The position numbers and the translations under genes were made by a program. Shown here piece after piece: positions 1 to 7,147 of a stretch of 20,121 nt of DNA; the stretch's first letter is position 1; every line of letters begins with the position of its first letter. Below the pieces are notes generated by a model. That model was not told where the DNA came from, did no database searches, and saw only the letters and a program-made list of their open reading frames with translations. The DNA comes from JAEHDI01 sp035455185 (GTDB lineage: Bacteria; Acidobacteriota; Terriglobia; Bryobacterales; Bryobacteraceae), in NCBI GenBank assembly GCA_035455185.1, contig DATIFQ010000050.1, positions 1 through 20,121 on the forward strand, given 5' to 3'.

Positions 1-1473
1 TTTCTGGTCTACATTCCGGATGGTATAGGTGCGAGTCTCCTGGACGGCGTGGCGGGAAGTAAGCACACCCCGGCGGAAATGGACCTCGCGCAAGATCTGG
101 CGCCCGGAGTCGAACTGGGTGGTAATGCGTGTTCCGAGATCGACGCCATAACTGATGAGCCGCTTGTCGGAGGCCTTCAGCGTTTCAATGAGCGCCTCGC
201 CGCCGTACGCGGCCGAATCGAAAACGGTCACCGGGCCGCCATCGAGTGTCTTTCCGGTATTGTTTGTGATTTCGGCCGCGTTGGTCGGGTGTTGGGATCT
301 CTGATCGGCGTAGATGAGCAGCTTGCGCGCGGCGATCTTCTGCTGCAAAAACGGGAGCATGGCCGACTCGCCTTTCCTGACCGTCACCGGCGCGGAAAAG
401 CTGTACTCAAACAGCTCGCCTAGCTCACGGCTTTCAGCGGAGGCGGCGATGGTACTGGCGATTTCTTCACGCGGCGCCACTTCCGCCATTGGCGCCGAAG
501 CCGCGAGGTCGAGCATGCGCATTTCTCCGGCTTTAGCGAACGCACGCTTGGCGGGCGCAGGAGGCGCCGCAGCAAGTTGTTCGACAGCGCCGCCGATGGC
601 GCCTTCATGGACAACCGGGGCCTGCGCGCGCTCCTCCGGCAGTTCAGCGGTCGGACGGCTGATGTAGCGGGGCTCATACAGCTTGCTCACGAAGGAGATC
701 GGCCGGCCTGAAACCAGCGACAGGCGTACCTTGCTCCAGTCGTAGCTGGTCACGTTATCGATGATCGCCCATCCCTCGAGCAGCGGTTCACCGGTGGCTC
801 CGAACACCAGCCGGTAGCTGGACTTCCACACCGGTACCGGGATGACGTAGCTTGCGAAGAGTTGCCGGGCTGCCGAGTCGGCCGAGTCGATGTAAACGCT
901 GCGCTGCTCGCGCGAACGGGCGCCCGTCATCGCGGCCAGATAATCGCGAATCTGGTTCTGGAGTTCGGCGTCGCGAAATCGGACTTCGGTGGCGGTGGAG
1001 AGATCGAAGGTTCGCAGCGCACCCGAGTCGAGGAGCAGCGTGATTTGCTCGCGCTCCGGATGCTCTTGGGTCGCGGGGACCAGCCTCGCTCCGACGACGG
1101 CTCCGCTGATCGTCTCGGGGCCGGTGCGAAGGTCGATACGCGCTCCTTTCAAGGAATCAATGAGAGTGCTGAGCGCCTGGCGTTCGCCGAGTTGAAAGGG
1201 AAACTCCGCCAGTTTGCCCGAGAGGGGCTCGCTCGAATCATAGCGGACACCGGAAATCGAATTACCTCGCTTGTCCTCGATGGTAAGGGACTTGAGAACG
1301 TCGTTCATCTCCGACGCCTTGAAATCCAGGCGCGCCGCCTCGCCGGCCGCGACTTCTCCGGAGCGTTCGAAGTAACCGACTCCGTGTTTGTACAGAATGA
1401 CTTGCCTGACGGGGAGTTCCGCGCCTTGGGCAAGAAGCATGATGGGGAGCGAGAGAAGAACGAAGCGTGTCAT
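1..1473 (-). CDS. Secreted DUF4139 domain protein (3' end outside window)
   Basis: The minus-strand frame is open from an ATG at 1473-1471 to the window edge: 491 codons with no stop, so the C-terminus is missing. A GGAGG lies 4 bases before the ATG. Residues 1-16 form a short hydrophobic signal (MTRFVLLSLPIMLLAQG), so the protein is probably exported. The part around residues 215-265 (PVWKSSYRLVF, then GWAIIDNVTSYDWSKVRLSL) is typical of DUF4139, the domain also found in mucoidy-inhibitor A (MuiA)-like proteins. Residues 280-350 are an Ala/Pro/Glu-rich linker that splits the domain, and beta-type sequence resumes after about 355. The molecular function of the family is not established. It is transcribed divergently from the barrel gene at 1703. 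Confidence is high that it is a gene and good for the family. Confidence 0.88.
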   Translation of the reverse strand, partial: MTRFVLLSLPIMLLAQGAELPVRQVILYKHGVGYFERSGEVAAGEAARLDFKASEMNDVLKSLTIEDKRGNSISGVRYDSSEPLSGKLAEFPFQLGERQALSTLIDSLKGARIDLRTGPETISGAVVGARLVPATQEHPEREQITLLLDSGALRTFDLSTATEVRFRDAELQNQIRDYLAAMTGARSREQRSVYIDSADSAARQLFASYVIPVPVWKSSYRLVFGATGEPLLEGWAIIDNVTSYDWSKVRLSLVSGRPISFVSKLYEPRYISRPTAELPEERAQAPVVHEGAIGGAVEQLAAAPPAPAKRAFAKAGEMRMLDLAASAPMAEVAPREEIASTIAASAESRELGELFEYSFSAPVTVRKGESAMLPFLQQKIAARKLLIYADQRSQHPTNAAEITNNTGKTLDGGPVTVFDSAAYGGEALIETLKASDKRLISYGVDLGTRITTQFDSGRQILREVHFRRGVLTSRHAVQETRTYTIRNVDQK

Positions 1474-1496
1474 GGAGCCTCCAAGGGGGGGATGCC

Positions 1497-1523
1497 GCCG
1501 GCTCACTATTCCTTTCAGCCGGC
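1497..1523. repeat. Inverted repeat upstream of the DUF4139 gene
   Basis: GCCGGCT (1497-1503) and AGCCGGC (1517-1523) form a perfect 7-bp inverted repeat around a 13-base spacer. It starts 24 bases upstream of the DUF4139 ATG, so it could be a 5'-leader hairpin or an operator. No T-run follows on either strand, which argues against an intrinsic terminator. The rest of the 1474-1702 gap holds only the promoter candidate for the gene at 1703. Confidence 0.3.
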
Positions 1524-1582
1524 CCCTTTCTATTTCAGGATAATCGCAGGGGGGCTTCACAGGTGATGACGTGACGCACTGC

Positions 1583-1612
1583 TTGACAGTGCGGAACAAG
1601 GCGCGTCAGACT
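1583..1612 (+). promoter_or_regulatory. Possible sigma70-type promoter for the barrel gene
   Basis: TTGACA at 1583-1588 matches the -35 consensus perfectly. With an 18-base spacer, the only -10 candidate is the weak CAGACT at 1607-1612. If it is real, transcription starts near 1619, downstream of the GTG at 1571 that would give the longest frame. That supports the internal TTG at 1703 as the true start. The weak -10 keeps confidence low. Confidence 0.35.
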
Positions 1613-1702
1613 TTTAAGGTTGCCGGCGGAGGAATTGTTACGGTTCGCGCACTCCATTGTAGTTGCGTGCGCGTCCAGCCCGCACTCCAAGACGGAGGGA
1701 GT

Positions 1703-3025
1703 TTGCGCACACGAATTCTACTTGTTTTGACGACCGCTCTGGCCGGCGCCGCGTTCGCACAGAGGGCCGACTATGAGGGGCCGACGATTCTCAGCCGGGG
1801 TATCGGGCCGGTATTGGGAGGCGGCGGGGACCTGTTGAGGATCAGGCCCTATCTGAGCGTTACTGGGGTCTACGATACGGGATTAACGCCGGTATCGGTG
1901 AACTCGCAAGGGCAGATCCCGAAAGAGGACGGCTACGGTGGCGAACTCGGTTTCGGAGCCCTGGGGTACCACTCGTGGCGGGATACGGTGCTTGGGCTCG
2001 ACTACCGGGGCGACGTCCGCCACTACTCACAGCAAAGTTACTATGACGGCAGCGATCACACCCTGTCGCTTGGCGTGACGCACCAGCTTTCGCGCAGGGT
2101 GGTGCTCTCGCTGCGCGAGGCCGCCGGCACGTACTCGCGAAGCTTCGGCCCGATGGGCGGGCTCGGCTACTTCGACCCGTCGTTTGCGGACATCCCACAG
2201 AACGAACTCTTCGACGGCCGCACCCACTACCTGACGACCATGGGTGACCTTACGCTCCAGAAAGGGCCTCGGCTTTCATTCAATATGGGAGGTAGCGGGA
2301 TGGTGGTACGTCGCCGGTCACGTTCGCTAATAGGAGTCACCGGCTGGACGGCGCGCGGCGATACGGCCTACCGGGTCGCCCGGAATCAAGTCATCGGTGT
2401 GGATTACGGTTTTCACCACTTCGACTACACCAGTGCGTTCGGCGCTTCGGATATCCATACCCTTGGCTTGAACTGGACGGCAAGGATTGGGCGGAATTGG
2501 AGTCTCGGCCTCCGGGCCGGTGCATCGAGGGTAGAGACACTCGGGCTGCGTCGCGTGACGCTTGATCCGATCATCGCGGCGATCCTCGGCCAGTCGTCGG
2601 GTATCGAGACGTTCTACCGCGTCAACTACGTGCCTAGCGCGAATGCACGGTTGACGCGGACGTTCCGGCGTTCGTCGGTCAGCTTCGAGTACGACCGTGG
2701 GACGGGTTCGGGCAATGGAATATACCTGACGTCGCAACAGGAGAGCTTCGGTCTCAACGCCAGTTACACTGCATCCCGAAGATGGAATGTCGGCGCTTCC
2801 GCTGGCTACGACAATTTCCGCAGCCTGGGACAGACCCTCGGCAAGTACGAGTCTTACCACGGCGGCGGCGGTGTGACTTTTCAAATGACCTCGGTGTTGC
2901 ACTTCGTGGCGCGATTCGATGGTCGCCACTATGACATCGAAAGTACCGACTTCAAGCGGACCCACTACCGGGCGTCGCTGGGCATCGCACTGAGTCCCGG
3001 CGATATGCCGCTCTCGCTCTGGTAG
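1703..3025 (+). CDS. Putative outer-membrane beta-barrel protein
   Basis: This 440-residue protein has a Sec-type signal (MRTRILLVLTTALAGAAFA, cleavage before QRADYEG). The mature chain alternates aromatic and polar residues in repeated amphipathic strands: HTLSLGVTHQLSRRVVLSL, HTLGLNWTARIGRNWSLGL, ESFGLNASYTASRRWNVGA. It ends in SLW, and a C-terminal aromatic residue is the usual BAM recognition signal. I chose TTG at 1703 because GGAGGG (1694-1699) precedes it and the signal peptide starts exactly there. The longer frame from GTG 1571 adds 44 residues with no signal-like character. I cannot assign a ligand or a named porin family. The stop is 3 bases before a receiver-domain gene, so the two are probably co-transcribed. 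A secreted beta-rich protein is possible but less likely. Confidence 0.75.
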   Translation: MRTRILLVLTTALAGAAFAQRADYEGPTILSRGIGPVLGGGGDLLRIRPYLSVTGVYDTGLTPVSVNSQGQIPKEDGYGGELGFGALGYHSWRDTVLGLDYRGDVRHYSQQSYYDGSDHTLSLGVTHQLSRRVVLSLREAAGTYSRSFGPMGGLGYFDPSFADIPQNELFDGRTHYLTTMGDLTLQKGPRLSFNMGGSGMVVRRRSRSLIGVTGWTARGDTAYRVARNQVIGVDYGFHHFDYTSAFGASDIHTLGLNWTARIGRNWSLGLRAGASRVETLGLRRVTLDPIIAAILGQSSGIETFYRVNYVPSANARLTRTFRRSSVSFEYDRGTGSGNGIYLTSQQESFGLNASYTASRRWNVGASAGYDNFRSLGQTLGKYESYHGGGGVTFQMTSVLHFVARFDGRHYDIESTDFKRTHYRASLGIALSPGDMPLSLW

Positions 3026-3028
3026 ACC

Positions 3029-3415
3029 ATGCCGGAAACAGATCCTCGGAAGCGGATTCTCGTGGTGGATGACGAACCGGCGCTGTTGAAACTGCTCGAG
3101 CGGTATCTCACACGCTCCGGCTACCGGGTTGAGGCATGTGGCTCCGCCCAACAGGCGCTCGAGCGTTACGGAGCCGACCCCGGAGCTTACTCTCTTGTGA
3201 TAGCGGACCTGCGGATGCCCGGCATGTCAGGTGAGGAACTGCTTGAGATGCTCATCCGGCGGAACCCTTCGATTCGGATCGTCGTATGCAGTGGATACCC
3301 GTTCAATCATCTCGAGCGACATCCCGGGATCGAAGGCCAGATCCGGTTTGTGCAGAAGCCGTTCCTTCCGAGCATGCTCGACCATGCCATTAGGGAACTG
3401 CTCGGCAGTTCTTAG
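3029..3415 (+). CDS. Single-domain response regulator (receiver only)
   Basis: This 128-residue protein is one CheY-like receiver domain with no output domain. All signature residues are visible: the acidic pocket DDE at 14-16, phospho-acceptor D60 in LVIADLRMPGMSG, the switch Ser S88 in VVCSGYPF, and K110 in the conserved VQKPF. It should accept a phosphoryl group from a histidine kinase that is not encoded in this window, and then act by binding a partner. It starts 3 bases after the barrel stop with no good ribosome-binding site of its own, which suggests translational coupling. Its TAG stop (3413-3415) overlaps the TAA stop (3414-3412) of the convergent gene. Confidence 0.9.
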   Translation: MPETDPRKRILVVDDEPALLKLLERYLTRSGYRVEACGSAQQALERYGADPGAYSLVIADLRMPGMSGEELLEMLIRRNPSIRIVVCSGYPFNHLERHPGIEGQIRFVQKPFLPSMLDHAIRELLGSS

Positions 3416-3996
3416 GAGCCTGCGCGAGGATGTTCCGATAGCGCCTCGGCAAGCCGATCGGCGAAGTTCTCTCCCGATTCCGACCAGAGGCGGCGGTTTT
3501 CTGTCGGCAGCGTGTCATCGAGTTCATGCACGAGCCGCAGTAGACCACGGATGTTCGATTCAACTTTACGAGAACTGCCAGGGGTTTCGGGCTGTGGCAG
3601 GAAGTCCGCGTCGTTGCCGAACTCGATGCGCAGATGGTCGCCGAGGTCGTTCTCAAACAGCGGGCCATAACAGGCAAGGCTTACCGGCGCGGGAGTGAGT
3701 TTCCATTCAGGGTCGTATCGCCAGAGATCCCAGTAGCCCTCAACAATATAGCCGGAGTCGGCGTTTTCGAACTCCCGGCTGGCGGCGATCACATCATCCA
3801 AATCTTTTGTGAGTCGGTCGAAAACGCGCTCGATAAGGGGAGGTTCTGAAAACTGTTGCACGTAAATTCGGAGTTCCACGGGCGCGGGGGAGTTGGGCGA
3901 AAACGGAAACTTCCGCAGAAGTTTCTCGAAATGCCGTAGCATCGTCTGCCCGCTGTATCCGCGAATCCAGTACGAAAGATAAAGCCGGTCAGCCAT
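3412..3996 (-). CDS. Conserved hypothetical protein, 194 aa
   Basis: I do not recognise this family. The protein starts MADRLYLSYWIRGYSG, has no signal peptide or membrane segment, and is rich in acidic residues, Trp and Tyr (for example YIVEGYWDLWRYDPEW). It looks like a soluble cytoplasmic protein. The ATG at 3996 follows a GGAGGGGAG stretch about 10 bases upstream; the ATG at 4017 would add 7 residues but lacks a ribosome-binding site. It lies 42 bases after the nickel/cobalt exporter gene on the same strand, so it is probably the last gene of that transcript. Its stop overlaps that of the receiver gene on the other strand, leaving no room for a separate terminator. Confidence 0.7.
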   Translation of the reverse strand: MADRLYLSYWIRGYSGQTMLRHFEKLLRKFPFSPNSPAPVELRIYVQQFSEPPLIERVFDRLTKDLDDVIAASREFENADSGYIVEGYWDLWRYDPEWKLTPAPVSLACYGPLFENDLGDHLRIEFGNDADFLPQPETPGSSRKVESNIRGLLRLVHELDDTLPTENRRLWSESGENFADRLAEALSEHPRAGS

Positions 3997-4038
3997 TGTT
4001 CGGGTACTCCCCTCCATCCATTATGGGTCGTCCCGAGG

Positions 4039-4800
4039 TCAGAAGGACCGGGCCGCCTGCAGTGCAATGACCAGCCCGAGTAGGGTAACGATCACGGCGC
4101 TGGTCACAGGCAATGCCCGGACCAACGGCCCTTCGCCGCTCAAGCGTTTCAACGCCGGTGCAGCCAGCACCATGGCGACTCCGATCGAGATCAACACGGC
4201 GGCCAGCCCGAGGCTGAAAGCAACCAGGATCGCGAGCCCGAAGCCGATCCGGCGCAGCGAGATGGAGATCATCAACACCACAAGAGCTTCGGGGCAGGGA
4301 ACCAGACCACCGGAAACGCCAAGCGAGAGTAAACTGCCCCGGGTCGGTGGATCGTGGTGGTGGTTATGCGCATGGTGGTGATGGACGTGATCGTGATCGT
4401 GGCTGTGCGTTCTCGCCGTGAGCCGTTCCGAAAGGAGCCACGCGCCGATCAGCGCAACCAGCACGCCGCTTGCGAGTGCCAGCCAGGGGTAGACCCGGTC
4501 GAGCGACACCCGTTGAGACGCGTAGAGCGTGACAATGCCCAGCACGAACACGCTCGCGGTATGGGTGGCGGTCACCACCGCTCCAAGAAAAACGGCATCG
4601 GTGAGACGCCCGCGGCTGCCGACCAGGTAGGCAGCCACAATCGATTTCCCGTGTCCCGGCGTGAGAGCATGGGCCGCGCCCAGCATGAAGGAGACGCCGA
4701 GAGCAGTGGCCAGAATCCAGGGATCCGCCTCGGGTGCGGCTAAGAACGCCTCCAACCGCGAACGCTCCTGAAGCAGCAGCATGCACAACAGCGCAGTCAA
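4039..4800 (-). CDS. NicO/RcnA-type nickel/cobalt efflux permease
   Basis: This 253-residue inner-membrane transporter probably exports Ni2+/Co2+. It has the family motif HALTPGHGKSIVAAYLVG (about 44-61), a second conserved His in the helix at TATHTAS (H80), and GGLVPCPEAL (164-173). Between the helix pairs is a His-rich loop, 131-149, with 11 His in 19 residues plus Asp, as in RcnA-like exporters. About six hydrophobic segments are visible. The start is probably TTG at 4800: an AGGAG lies 8 bases upstream, and the TTG overlaps the TGA stop of the aminotransferase gene (TTGA). An ATG at 4782 would remove only six residues. The family is firm; metal specificity and direction are inferred from the His loop. 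Confidence 0.85.
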   Translation of the reverse strand: MTALLCMLLLQERSRLEAFLAAPEADPWILATALGVSFMLGAAHALTPGHGKSIVAAYLVGSRGRLTDAVFLGAVVTATHTASVFVLGIVTLYASQRVSLDRVYPWLALASGVLVALIGAWLLSERLTARTHSHDHDHVHHHHAHNHHHDPPTRGSLLSLGVSGGLVPCPEALVVLMISISLRRIGFGLAILVAFSLGLAAVLISIGVAMVLAAPALKRLSGEGPLVRALPVTSAVIVTLLGLVIALQAARSF

Positions 4801-6068
4801 CCGGCCAACTCCTGTACCGCGGCGGCCGTGCGATCAATCTGTTCGATCGAGTTATAGATATGAGGGCAGAGCCGGATTCCCTCCTGATTGGAAGCGGTGG
4901 TCGCCGGTGTCATCGCGCCGGAGATGCGGTGACGTGACCAGAGGGCATCGTAGGCGCGTCGCGTGTCGGCGTCTCGGATTCGGAACTTGACCACGCCACC
5001 GGACAGTTGCGGCTCAAGATTCGTCAGCAACTGCACTCGCGGCATCTCTCGGAGCTTCTGTTTCAGAGCGTTCGCAAGCAGACGCATCCGCGCCTCGACG
5101 TTCTTCATGCCGAGAAGCTGGAGGAAGTCCGCCGCGGCATCGAATGCGACCACTCGGGGATTGTCCCGCTGGCCGAGTACCTCAAACTTCCGGGCCCCCA
5201 CCAGCCTATCCGACCAACCGGCGGTCACGATAGAGGGCCACAATTCGGGAATCCGTTCCGAGCGGACGTACAGCACGCCCGCTTCGAGTGGGCCCATCGC
5301 CCACTTGTGGGCGCTGGCGGCGTAGGAGTCACAACCGATCGCCCGCACGTTGACGTCGAGCGCGCCGAAGGTCTGCGCGCCGTCCAGATGCATCCAGATA
5401 CCTCGGCTGCGGGCGAAGTCGGCCAACTCCTTCACGGGATAGAGGATGCCCGTCGTATTAGTCACGTGAGTGACGGCGATGACCTTCGTCCGAGGAGTGA
5501 CGGCACGCACGATCCCGTCCAGAAGCTGCTCACGACCCGGCGCGGGGACGGTAACAGGGACGCTGCGTACCACGACGCCTTCGCGTTTGGCGCGCATTTT
5601 CCAGGAAGCTTCGTTGGAGGGGTGATTATGGTCCGTAATGAGCACCTCGTCGCCCGCCTTGAGGTCGATGCCCTTAACGACGACATTGTTCCCCTCGCTG
5701 GTGTTCCGGGTAATGGCAATCTCGTCCGCGGAAGCCCCGAGCACGGCCGCCAACTTGGTCCGCAATTGCTCCTGGAGGGGCTCGTACTTCTCACGGTTCT
5801 GGAAGGACGGGTTGGCCTCAAAGTCGCGGAGAAACTCGACATAGCGGTCAAGGACCGGACGTGAGGCCGGGCACACGTTCGCCGCATGCAGGAAGATCAG
5901 GCCGTCTTCCAGGGGGAACTGGCGCTGGACCATCCGCCAGTAGGCTTCGTTGGTTGCATCGGGGATGCCGGGCGCTGCCTCGAGAGTTCGGGTGAACGAC
6001 ACCCAGCTTGCGGGCAGAACCGCGGCGCCGGGCAGAGAACGAAGAAAACCACGTCGGGACCGAATCAT
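4797..6068 (-). CDS. Tat-exported class V aminotransferase-like PLP enzyme
   Basis: This 423-residue fold-type I PLP protein of the class V group (cysteine desulfurase / isopenicillin-N-epimerase-like) carries a twin-arginine signal: SRRGFLRS at 4-11, a hydrophobic stretch, then TRTLEAAPG. Visible active-site features are TRNTSEGNNVV (phosphate-binding loop, about 120-130), HNHPSN (148-152), HLDGAQTFG with D229 for the pyridine nitrogen, and Schiff-base lysine K255 in SAHKWAMGP. The desulfurase catalytic-Cys loop is not evident, so desulfurase activity is doubtful. The substrate cannot be told from sequence. GAGGAG lies 7 bases before the ATG. The gene overlaps the exporter gene by 4 bases. 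The Tat signal implies folding with PLP in the cytoplasm before export. Confidence 0.87.
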   Translation of the reverse strand: MIRSRRGFLRSLPGAAVLPASWVSFTRTLEAAPGIPDATNEAYWRMVQRQFPLEDGLIFLHAANVCPASRPVLDRYVEFLRDFEANPSFQNREKYEPLQEQLRTKLAAVLGASADEIAITRNTSEGNNVVVKGIDLKAGDEVLITDHNHPSNEASWKMRAKREGVVVRSVPVTVPAPGREQLLDGIVRAVTPRTKVIAVTHVTNTTGILYPVKELADFARSRGIWMHLDGAQTFGALDVNVRAIGCDSYAASAHKWAMGPLEAGVLYVRSERIPELWPSIVTAGWSDRLVGARKFEVLGQRDNPRVVAFDAAADFLQLLGMKNVEARMRLLANALKQKLREMPRVQLLTNLEPQLSGGVVKFRIRDADTRRAYDALWSRHRISGAMTPATTASNQEGIRLCPHIYNSIEQIDRTAAAVQELAG

Positions 6069-6105
6069 AGGTTGACTCCTCGCATTCGGTCCCTCGATTG
6101 TACAG

Positions 6106-6130
6106 CAGGCACGAGTGTGAAGCGTGCCTG
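6106..6130 (-). terminator. Strong hairpin, possible terminator
   Basis: CAGGCACG (6106-6113) and CGTGCCTG (6123-6130) form a perfect 8-bp, GC-rich stem with a 9-base loop. It begins 5 bases after the stop of the 6136-7068 gene and ends before the next ribosome-binding site on that strand. That position suits a terminator or attenuator between the two genes. No U-run follows, so factor-independent termination is uncertain. Confidence 0.42.
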
Positions 6131-6135
6131 ACTCG

Positions 6136-7068
6136 CTATTTCAGCTTTTCTGTAACGGTCAGCGGCCCGCTCAGACGGAAGTCGATTCGTGTCTCGACAG
6201 GGATGACCGCCGGTTTGCCGCGCGTGGCGGCAGCCGTACCGGCCCCGGCTGCGCCGCCGACGGCAGCGCCGATGCCCGCACCCTTTCCTCCGCCCGCGAT
6301 TGCACCGATTGCTGCACCGATGCCTGCTCCAATACCGACCTTCTTCACGTCCTCTCCGCGGGACGTGGGCGCCTGTTTGTGGAAGAGGTCGGTTTCGATC
6401 GCCAACTCCTGCCCGTCGCTCGTGTGAAGCTTCGTTAGGTGTATAGCCATCGCGGCGAGCCCCTTGACTCGCCCGGACTCCTGGATCTCGGCCACTTTGC
6501 CCTCGAGTCGTGCACCTCGTTCGGCGATCACGAGCCCGTCAACCACAAGCGGCTGGTCCAGGTTGGCGGTGAACGTGTCTCCCAGCTTCATACGGCTGCT
6601 GTCGAGTGTTTCGGCGAGGCGTGCCGACAGGAGTGTCCCGGCGGCGACGGTCACCTTCCGAGGCTCTGGCGGAGGCGGGGGAGGGGTCACTGCCATTGGC
6701 GCAGGCGCCTTCTGCTCCGCCACGTTGGACGCGGCCGCTGGCTGGGAAGACTGGGCCGGTGTCTGCTCAGCCTTAGGCTCCGGGGCTGTCGTCTGGGATT
6801 TGGCGGTCACAGTCTTCTGGGCCGCCGGCTTTACGGACGGCGCAGGTTTCGCTCTGCTTGGCGCCGGCGCCGCGGTTTCGGTGGCTAGCTGCTGTGCTTG
6901 TTCGGCAGGGGGCGGCGCCGGTGCCTGGCTGGATGGCGCGGCCGCCTGCTCGCTGGTCTCAGCTGTGGTTACGGCTGCCTGTTCACTCTGTCGTCCTTTT
7001 AAGACTAAGAACAGCAGGACGCCACAGGCGATAAGGGCTGCCAGTATCCCGATCTGAACGATTTTCAT
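6136..7068 (-). CDS. Membrane-anchored Pro/Ala-linker protein with VirB10/TrbI-like region and glycine zipper
   Basis: The 310-residue protein has a short N-terminus, one membrane helix (6-23, IGILAALIACGVLLFLVL), a long Ala/Pro/Gln/Lys-rich linker (28-136), and a beta-rich domain (about 138-225) beginning VAAGTLLSARLAETLDSS. A glycine zipper follows at about 245-283 (GIGAGIGAAIGAIAGGGKG), and the end is again beta-rich. The order helix, proline-rich arm, beta domain with an apical hydrophobic segment resembles VirB10/TrbI proteins; that likeness is my inference, and no secretion genes are nearby. The ATG at 7068 follows GGAGGA by 9 bases. A longer frame to 7296 would run into the divergent dusB gene and is rejected. 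The arm suggests a protein spanning the periplasm. Confidence 0.75.
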   Translation of the reverse strand: MKIVQIGILAALIACGVLLFLVLKGRQSEQAAVTTAETSEQAAAPSSQAPAPPPAEQAQQLATETAAPAPSRAKPAPSVKPAAQKTVTAKSQTTAPEPKAEQTPAQSSQPAAASNVAEQKAPAPMAVTPPPPPPEPRKVTVAAGTLLSARLAETLDSSRMKLGDTFTANLDQPLVVDGLVIAERGARLEGKVAEIQESGRVKGLAAMAIHLTKLHTSDGQELAIETDLFHKQAPTSRGEDVKKVGIGAGIGAAIGAIAGGGKGAGIGAAVGGAAGAGTAAATRGKPAVIPVETRIDFRLSGPLTVTEKLK

Positions 7069-7147
7069 GCGCGGATCTCCTCCATGATCGTACCTATTAT
7101 CCGACGGAGGCGGCTCGCATTTCGTTTCTCCAGAGCCAGTCGCTACA
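7069..7147. promoter_or_regulatory. Divergent intergenic region with a possible minus-strand -10
   Basis: These 79 bases separate the VirB10-like gene (-) from dusB (+) and must hold both promoters unless they lie inside the genes. GATAAT on the minus strand (7101-7096) is a good -10 candidate, giving a start near 7089. No clear -35 lies 16-18 bases upstream of it. For dusB I see no convincing promoter. Confidence 0.3.

Noticed and set aside
862..1566. Plus-strand open frame of 234 codons opposite the DUF4139 gene
   Set aside because: The minus-strand frame is continuous for 491 codons with signal peptide and DUF4139 motifs; this is its shadow.
2327..3151. Minus-strand open frame of 274 codons opposite the barrel and receiver genes
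   Set aside because: Overlaps two well-supported plus-strand genes and shows no domain.
4364..4420. Short CAT/GTG-rich stretch that looks like a tandem repeat
   Set aside because: It encodes the His/Asp-rich loop of the metal exporter, so the repeat character comes from the codons.
5007..5864. Plus-strand open frame of 285 codons opposite the PLP-enzyme gene
   Set aside because: Antisense to the catalytic core, including the PLP lysine.
6240..6345. GC-rich repeated sequence (gcaccgatg/gcgccgatg-like units)
   Set aside because: It encodes the glycine zipper of the 6136-7068 protein; the repetition is at protein level.
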